Below are positions 59,193 to 64,000 of a stretch of DNA of 64,000 nucleotides, in pieces. The stretch spans positions 28,994,076-29,058,075 of the forward strand of contig NC_034014.1 of NCBI RefSeq assembly GCF_000346465.2, given 5' to 3'. Origin of the DNA: Prunus persica (taxonomy: Eukaryota > Streptophyta > Magnoliopsida > Rosales > Rosaceae). The notes under the pieces were generated by a model that searched no databases, was not told the DNA's origin, and saw only the letters and a list, made by a program, of their open reading frames with translations. The translations under genes and the position numbers were made by a program. The stretch's first letter is position 1; each line of letters opens with the position of its first letter.

Positions 59193-62100
59193 CTACGGAT
59201 AATACTTTCGAAGATGGTGAGCATTCCATTGTCGTGGTATTTGCTTCCCCTCCATAGTGTCGAGTGTGTAGCTTCCTCTGCCCCCAGACCGGCTGATCAT
59301 GTAAGGGCCCTCCCAGTTAGGATTCATCTTTTTTGACCCTTGCCTCGGTGCAGTAATGAAAGCCTTTCTTAGCACGAGGTCGCCTGGTTGAAACTGTCTG
59401 ACCTTAGCTCTTTTGTCGTGGTAAGACTTCAACTGCTGTTGATAGGAGGCGACCCGGATAATGGTCTTCTCACATTCGCCTTCCAGTAAGTCGAGGTTGA
59501 GCCTCATCTGCTCGGAGTTCTGGTCAACACTGCCCACTTCCAAGCTTATGGAGGGGACAGTGATGTGAGGTGGTATGATCGCTTCTGTTCCATAGGCGAG
59601 GGAGAATGGGGTTTCACCAGTCGATCTTCGTTTGGTGGTGCGATAGGCCCATAGTACTCCGGGGAGTTCATCCACCCATTTTCCTCCGGCGCCTTCCAGC
59701 CTTTTCTTCAAGCAGTCCAATATGACTTTGTTAGATGCCTCGGCTTGTCCATTTCCTTGTGGATACCTTGGGGTGGACAAGTGTTGCTTGATCTTGTATT
59801 TCACAAAAAAGGCGGTGATCTGCTTGCCAATGAACTGTGAGCCATTGTCGGTAACCAGCGACTGTGGGCAGCCAAACCGGCATATGATGTTTTTCCAGAT
59901 GAATCGCTCCACATCGGCTTCTTTAGTAGAGGATAGAGCTTCGGCCTCGATCCATTTAGTAAAGTAGTCGGTGGCGACGATCATCATTTCTTTCTTGGCG
60001 GGCGCTGGTGGCAAGGGACCCACTAGGTCGATGGCCCATTGCATAAACGGCCATGGACTGTTTTGCGGATGATAGACTTCGGCAGGCAGGTTAGGGATCG
60101 GCTTGTATCGCTGACAGCGATCACACTTCTTGGCATATTCAGCGGAGTCGTGACGCATGGTAGGCCAGAAGTAGCCTATGTTTAGAGCTTTCTGGGCGAG
60201 TGACCTGCCCCCAGAGTGGTTGCCACACTCGCCGTCGTGAATTTTGCAGAGAACCTCAAGTGTTTGAGGGTACTTTATGCAGGTGAGATGAGGGCCGGAG
60301 TATGATCTGCGGATGAGCTTGTTGCCATGCATGTAGTATCTCGCGGCCTTCTGCTGGACCTTTCTAGCTTCGGACTTCTCCGTTGGCAGGTTTCCATTCG
60401 TCAAATAGTCGATGATGGGGTCTTGCCAACTGGGGTCCTCGTCAATCTGCATGGTATCGATTAGCTCTATTTCTTCGATGCTTGGTTGGTCAAGGTGTTC
60501 GACCGGGATGGAGCGTCTGAACTGGGTATCCAGCGCTGATCCTAGGCTTGCCAGTGCATCTGCATGAGCGTTCTCTGCCCGGGGCACTTGTTGGATGGTG
60601 AAGGTGGGAAATGCCTTTAACAGCTCTTGGACTTTGTCAAGGTATAAGATCATCCTTGGGTGCTTTGCCATGTATTCACCTGAGGCTTGATTCGTGATCA
60701 ATTGTGAGTCTGAGTAGATGGCTAGCTTTTTGATTGCAAGCTCTTTTGCCAAGCGTAGGCCGGCGAGCAATGCCTCGTATTCTGCCTCGTTGTTCGAGGC
60801 CGGGAAGCCAAGCGTAATAGCTTGCTCCAATAGGGTTCCATCTGGAGTGGTGATGACGACCCCTGCTCCGGCTCCTTTTTGGTTCGACGCTCCGTCTACG
60901 CGCAACTGCCACATGTCTCTAGGTTCTGCGGAGGTCCCGTTTGCTTTTGAACTTTCCTTCTTTTGGTTGACCAACTTCTTTTCGACTGACGGGGTGAATT
61001 CTACGACGAAGTCTGCTAAAGCCTGGGCTTTTATTGTAGTTTTTGGTCGGTAGAGGAGGTCATATTGGCTTAGCTCTATAGCCCACTTCATGAGTCGCTG
61101 AGAAGCATCAGGGCTGTGGAGGATTGATCTCAAAGGAAAGTCGGTCATGACGATGACTCGATGAGCTTGGTAGTAGGGTCGCAGCTTTCTCGCAGAAACT
61201 ACAAGAGCCAAAATAAGTTTCTCCAACTTCGGGTAGCGAGTTTCTGCATCGAGGAGAGCTTTTGACGTGTAGAACACCGGATGTTGGGCCCCCAGCTCTT
61301 CTCGGATGAGAGCTGAACTGATAGCTGAGTTGGACACTGCCAGGTATACAAACAAGTCCTCCCCAGGGACTGGCTTTGAGAGCAGAGGAGGTGAGGTGAG
61401 GTAAGTCTTCAGAGTCTGGAAAGCTACTTCGCACTCCTCGTCCCATTTGTCCCTTTGTCCTTTCTTCAAAGCTTTGAAAAATGGTCTGCACTTGTCAGTT
61501 GATCTCGAGAGGAATCGGTTGAGGGCCGCTGCTCTGCCCGTTAGACTTTGTATTTCCTTCACCGTGGAGGGTGATTTCATCTCGAGAATGGCTTTGATTT
61601 GACGTGGGTGTGCCTCGATACCTCGTTGCGTGACTAGGTATCCCAAGAATCGGCCGGAGGATACACCAAACGTGCATTTACTTGGATTCAACTTCATGCG
61701 ATACTGGCGGAGCAAGCTAAATGACTCAGCAAGATTTCCAATGTGATCTGCACGTTTTGGGGCTTTGACCAGCATGTCATCTACGTAGACCTCCATAGTT
61801 TTGCCGATTTGCTCCTTGAAGATTTTATTTACAAGCCTTTGATAGGTTGCTCCGGCGTTCTTCAGCCCAAAGGGCATGACCTTGTAGCAGTAGGTCCCTC
61901 TCTCGATGATGAAAGAAGTTTTCGCCTTGTCATCCTCGTGCATCCGGATTTGGTTATAGCCGGAGTAGGCGTCCATGAAGCTGAGCAGCTGATTGCCAGA
62001 AGTGGAATCCACGAGTTGGTCGATTCTCGGCAATGGGAAGTTGTCTTTAGGGCATGCCTTGTTGAGGTCTGTGTAGTCGACGCAAACTCTCCATTTGCCC

Positions 62101-62525
62101 TTTTCTTGTTTTGCCACCAAGACAACGTTGGCAAGCCATTCTGAGTAGGAGACCTCTTCGACGAAGCCGGCAGCTAGGAGTTTGTCAATCTCGGCTTCGA
62201 TGATAGCGACTCGCTCGGGTGCGAAGTTGCGTCTCTTTTGCGCCACTGGCTTGCACGCGGGGTTGACGTGGAGTCGATGACAGATGATTTTTGGGTCGAT
62301 GCCAGGCATGTCTGATGGCGACCATGCGAACATGTCTTTGTTGCTCTGGAGGAATGTGGTAAGCTCCTCCTTCTCTTCTGGGCTTAAGCGCGAGCCGATC
62401 CGCGCTTTCCTGTCTGGCTGGTCAGGATCCAAGGGTATTAACTCGACGTCCTCCTCGGGTTTCCATCCTTCTTCCGGAAAGACCTCTGGGCGGATTTCCT
62501 CGGCTTGGTCCTGACGCTTTGATTG
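59193..62525 (-). CDS. pol of Tat-type gypsy element: RT, RNase H, aRNase H, integrase
   Basis: A 1110-residue uninterrupted frame after the gag TAG, so it is read either by readthrough or not at all; no ATG near its head. Order: reverse transcriptase (NVVLVAKQEKGKWRVCVDYT, SFMDAYSGYNQI, active site YVDDML), a first RNase H, a second archaeal-type RNase H (LRVDGASNQKGAGAG, NNEAEYEALLAGL, IYSDSQL), integrase zinc finger (H-H-C-C around HDGECGNHSGG and CDRCQRY), and DDE core (WAIDLVGP, VTDNGSQF, NGQAEASNK). The tail ends NAHHLRKYYP. The dual RNase H is diagnostic of Tat. Absence of stops over 3.3 kb suggests a young or selected copy. Confidence 0.96.
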   Translation of the reverse strand, partial: QSKRQDQAEEIRPEVFPEEGWKPEEDVELIPLDPDQPDRKARIGSRLSPEEKEELTTFLQSNKDMFAWSPSDMPGIDPKIICHRLHVNPACKPVAQKRRNFAPERVAIIEAEIDKLLAAGFVEEVSYSEWLANVVLVAKQEKGKWRVCVDYTDLNKACPKDNFPLPRIDQLVDSTSGNQLLSFMDAYSGYNQIRMHEDDKAKTSFIIERGTYCYKVMPFGLKNAGATYQRLVNKIFKEQIGKTMEVYVDDMLVKAPKRADHIGNLAESFSLLRQYRMKLNPSKCTFGVSSGRFLGYLVTQRGIEAHPRQIKAILEMKSPSTVKEIQSLTGRAAALNRFLSRSTDKCRPFFKALKKGQRDKWDEECEVAFQTLKTYLTSPPLLSKPVPGEDLFVYLAVSNSAISSALIREELGAQHPVFYTSKALLDAETRYPKLEKLILALVVSARKLRPYYQAHRVIVMTDFPLRSILHSPDASQRLMKWAIELSQYDLLYRPKTTIKAQALADFVVEFTPSVEKKLVNQKKESSKANGTSAEPRDMWQLRVDGASNQKGAGAGVVITTPDGTLLEQAITLGFPASNNEAEYEALLAGLRLAKELAIKKLAIYSDSQLITNQASGEYMAKHPRMILYLDKVQELLKAFPTFTIQQVPRAENAHADALASLGSALDTQFRRSIPVEHLDQPSIEEIELIDTMQIDEDPSWQDPIIDYLTNGNLPTEKSEARKVQQKAARYYMHGNKLIRRSYSGPHLTCIKYPQTLEVLCKIHDGECGNHSGGRSLAQKALNIGYFWPTMRHDSAEYAKKCDRCQRYKPIPNLPAEVYHPQNSPWPFMQWAIDLVGPLPPAPAKKEMMIVATDYFTKWIEAEALSSTKEADVERFIWKNIICRFGCPQSLVTDNGSQFIGKQITAFFVKYKIKQHLSTPRYPQGNGQAEASNKVILDCLKKRLEGAGGKWVDELPGVLWAYRTTKRRSTGETPFSLAYGTEAIIPPHITVPSISLEVGSVDQNSEQMRLNLDLLEGECEKTIIRVASYQQQLKSYHDKRAKVRQFQPGDLVLRKAFITAPRQGSKKMNPNWEGPYMISRSGGRGSYTLDTMEGKQIPRQWNAHHLRKYYP

Positions 62526-62531
62526 CTATAA
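62517..62531 (-). promoter_or_regulatory. Leaky-stop context between gag-protease and pol
   Basis: TTA-TAG-CAA-TCA-AAG on the minus strand: the stop is followed by CAR-YYA (CAA-TCA), the consensus that drives UAG readthrough in tobamovirus-type systems, and pol continues in the same frame. A functional recoding site is inference. Confidence 0.65.
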
Positions 62532-64000
62532 AATAGCAAGATTCGGTTGCTCAACCTCCTCCAGATCCGCCTGGCTCACAGGGAGAAACTGCGCTTGTTT
62601 GCCTTTCTTCAGCCCTTGGGCGGAACATTTCCTCGCCATTGCTTGATCGCTGTTGATTTGGCCGACACCGCCCCCAGGGATTGGGTACCGAATTTTCTGA
62701 TGCGTGGCGGAGGTGATGGCATTGATCTTGCCAATCCATGGTCTGCCTAGGATGCCGTTGTAAGGTGAGACCTCATTGATGACCATGAATGTTTGCAAGC
62801 TGACCACAGGTGGGGAGTAGACATCGAGGTCTATTGTGCCCACGGTAACCGTTGTTGCACCATTAAAGCCAGTCAGCGATCTGGCTAACTTGTTGATCTT
62901 TGTCTCCAAGCCCATCTGTTGGATGACCGTCAGTTGTAGGATATTGGCTGCGCTGCCTTCATCTGCATGGATTCGGTCGACCATGGCCTGAGCGATTTGA
63001 ATACTGATGACAAGGGCGTCGTTATGCGGCATGTCGAGGCCGATCAGATCTTTCTTTTGGAAGCCGATCATAGGATCGTCTCCTGCTAGTGGAAGGTCGG
63101 TCGAGACTTGGGAGATCACAGTGGCCTGTTTGATCTTCCTCTTCTTTTCCTTGCTGGTCAGCCCAGACTCCTCAGAGTCGGCTAGGATTGTGTTAATCCT
63201 TATGACCTTCTGAGGCGGCTCCTTGGCGATGTCTCGATCCTCAATCCGTTGGATGGCCTGCTTCGCAACGAATTCAGTGCAGTGGCCTTCTCTCACGAGT
63301 TCCTCAAGATGCGCTTTCCAAGTGAAGCAGTTGTTCGTCGTGTGTCCGTGCGTCCCGTGGAAGGCACAGTATTTGCTAGTGTCCCTCTTGTCCGGATCTC
63401 CCTTCAAGGGCGGTGGTCTTCTTACCCAAGGTTTGTTCTTCACTTGGGCTAAGATTTGATGTATGGGGATGGTGAACTTGGTGTAGTTCTCTCCTGCCGT
63501 AGCCTCCCCTTGTGAGTGCGACCTGCGCTTGTCTTTGTTTCGGTTGTTGAATCCGTCGCCTTTTTGGCCTGCCCGCTTAGTTGGCTGATCTTCCTGCTTT
63601 GTAGACTTCTTCGCGGCGATTCGATCGTCATCCCAGAGCGCGTAGCGTTCCGCAGTCGCGTAGACCTCTGCCAGAGTCTGGCTGGGAGTGATAGTCAGCT
63701 CGCGGTACAAGTCGTGCTCAGCTGGAAGACCTTTCTTGAAAGCGGAGGACGCGATTCGGTCGTCACATCCTACAATGTTCGCCTTTTCTGCCTTGAATCT
63801 CTTGATGTAATCTCGAAGGGATTCGTCAGACTTCTTGCGCAGGTTGTACAGGTGATCAGGGTTCTTCTTGATTGTCCGGTAAGACGTGTATTCTTTGGTG
63901 AAGACGTAGGCTAGCTCCTTGAAGCTGCTGATCGACCTGGATGGTAGGGTGTGGAACCAGTCTTGGGCTGCTCCTCGCAAGGTTATCGTAAATACCTTGC
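62526..64000 (-). CDS. gag-protease of Tat-type gypsy element, 5' end outside window
   Basis: Open from the window edge to the TAG at 62526-62528. The capsid-type gag region includes GAAQDWFHTLPSRSISSFKE and YNLRKKSDESLRDYIKRFK. A nucleocapsid-like CAFHGTHGHTTNNCF motif of CX2HX4-type composition follows. The aspartic protease region reads RIHADEGSAANIL with Asp-Glu-Gly-Ser at the active-site position, then YNGILGRPWIGKINAI. The middle residue of this tetrad varies among Tat elements, so I do not call it inactive. It ends QPNLAIL before the stop. Confidence 0.93.
   Translation of the reverse strand, partial: KVFTITLRGAAQDWFHTLPSRSISSFKELAYVFTKEYTSYRTIKKNPDHLYNLRKKSDESLRDYIKRFKAEKANIVGCDDRIASSAFKKGLPAEHDLYRELTITPSQTLAEVYATAERYALWDDDRIAAKKSTKQEDQPTKRAGQKGDGFNNRNKDKRRSHSQGEATAGENYTKFTIPIHQILAQVKNKPWVRRPPPLKGDPDKRDTSKYCAFHGTHGHTTNNCFTWKAHLEELVREGHCTEFVAKQAIQRIEDRDIAKEPPQKVIRINTILADSEESGLTSKEKKRKIKQATVISQVSTDLPLAGDDPMIGFQKKDLIGLDMPHNDALVISIQIAQAMVDRIHADEGSAANILQLTVIQQMGLETKINKLARSLTGFNGATTVTVGTIDLDVYSPPVVSLQTFMVINEVSPYNGILGRPWIGKINAITSATHQKIRYPIPGGGVGQINSDQAMARKCSAQGLKKGKQAQFLPVSQADLEEVEQPNLAIL

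Larger units (their letters stand above)
54193..64000 (-). mobile_element. Ty3/gypsy Tat-type LTR retrotransposon, partial at right edge
   Basis: Orientation minus. From the right edge: gag-protease (62526-64000+), pol (59193-62525), tandem-repeat block (about 58125-59050), an ORF on the opposite strand (55697-57892), polypurine tract AAGCTGGGGGGCATT (54737-54751 complement) and 3' LTR (54193-54736). A second, aRNase H domain after RT-RNase H and the antisense ORF place it in the Tat branch (family knowledge). The 5' LTR and primer site lie beyond the window. It is inserted in exon 2 of FRIGIDA-like copy C. Confidence 0.93.

Noticed and set aside
62900..62990. Protease active site Asp-Glu-Gly as an inactivating mutation
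   Set aside because: The middle residue is variable in Tat-type proteases; Asp and Gly-Ser are kept.

Overview
The window is nuclear plant DNA, probably from a eudicot. Genes have GT-AG introns and low-GC intergenic DNA, and the families are plant-specific (copine/BONZAI, DCD, DnaJ-DUF3444, fused DHQ dehydratase-shikimate dehydrogenase, FRIGIDA-like). Several transposon types are interleaved. A Rosaceae (Prunus-like) source is my guess from general resemblance and is not proven.

Layout. 1-3.3 kb: 3' portion missing copine/BONZAI gene (minus, runs off the left edge). 4.9-9.8 kb: DCD-domain gene (minus). 10.4-11.2 kb: two-exon organellar uL18-like protein (minus). 11.9 kb: tRNA-Pro(UGG). 12.2-16.7 kb: intact DnaJ/DUF3444 gene (minus). 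17.8-22.5 kb: a decayed tandem copy of that gene which lost its J domain, with a 2-kb non-autonomous LTR element in its leader. 24.5-28.6 kb: complete 11-exon DHQ dehydratase/shikimate dehydrogenase gene (minus) lacking a transit peptide and with a changed active-site residue. 28.8-32.7 kb: DNA-transposon cluster made of a Pack-MULE carrying a subtilase fragment, a PIF/Harbinger element with only a broken ORF1, and a MITE. 34.3-54.2 kb: three FRIGIDA-like loci, all minus: one frameshifted pseudogene, one intact gene, and one broken by insertions. Between the second and third lies a 2.85-kb nearly spacer-free palindrome whose centre is built of a ~32-bp tandem repeat. 54.2-64 kb: a large Ty3/gypsy element of Tat type (minus, runs off the right edge) inserted in the third FRIGIDA-like locus. 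It has gag-protease, pol with a second RNase H, a tandem-repeat block, and a large extra ORF on the opposite strand with its own TATA box and leader intron.

Most notable: (1) the 46,964-49,809 palindrome; (2) the gypsy gag and pol lie in one frame separated by a single TAG in the context TAG-CAA-TCA, which fits the CAR-YYA leaky-stop consensus; (3) the antisense ORF gene unit; (4) the Pack-MULE carrying a subtilisin-like protease fragment with its intron; (5) the Thr-to-Val change in the NTD motif of the shikimate dehydrogenase domain. Exon boundaries were deduced by hand from splice sites, frame and remembered family motifs; no search was run.
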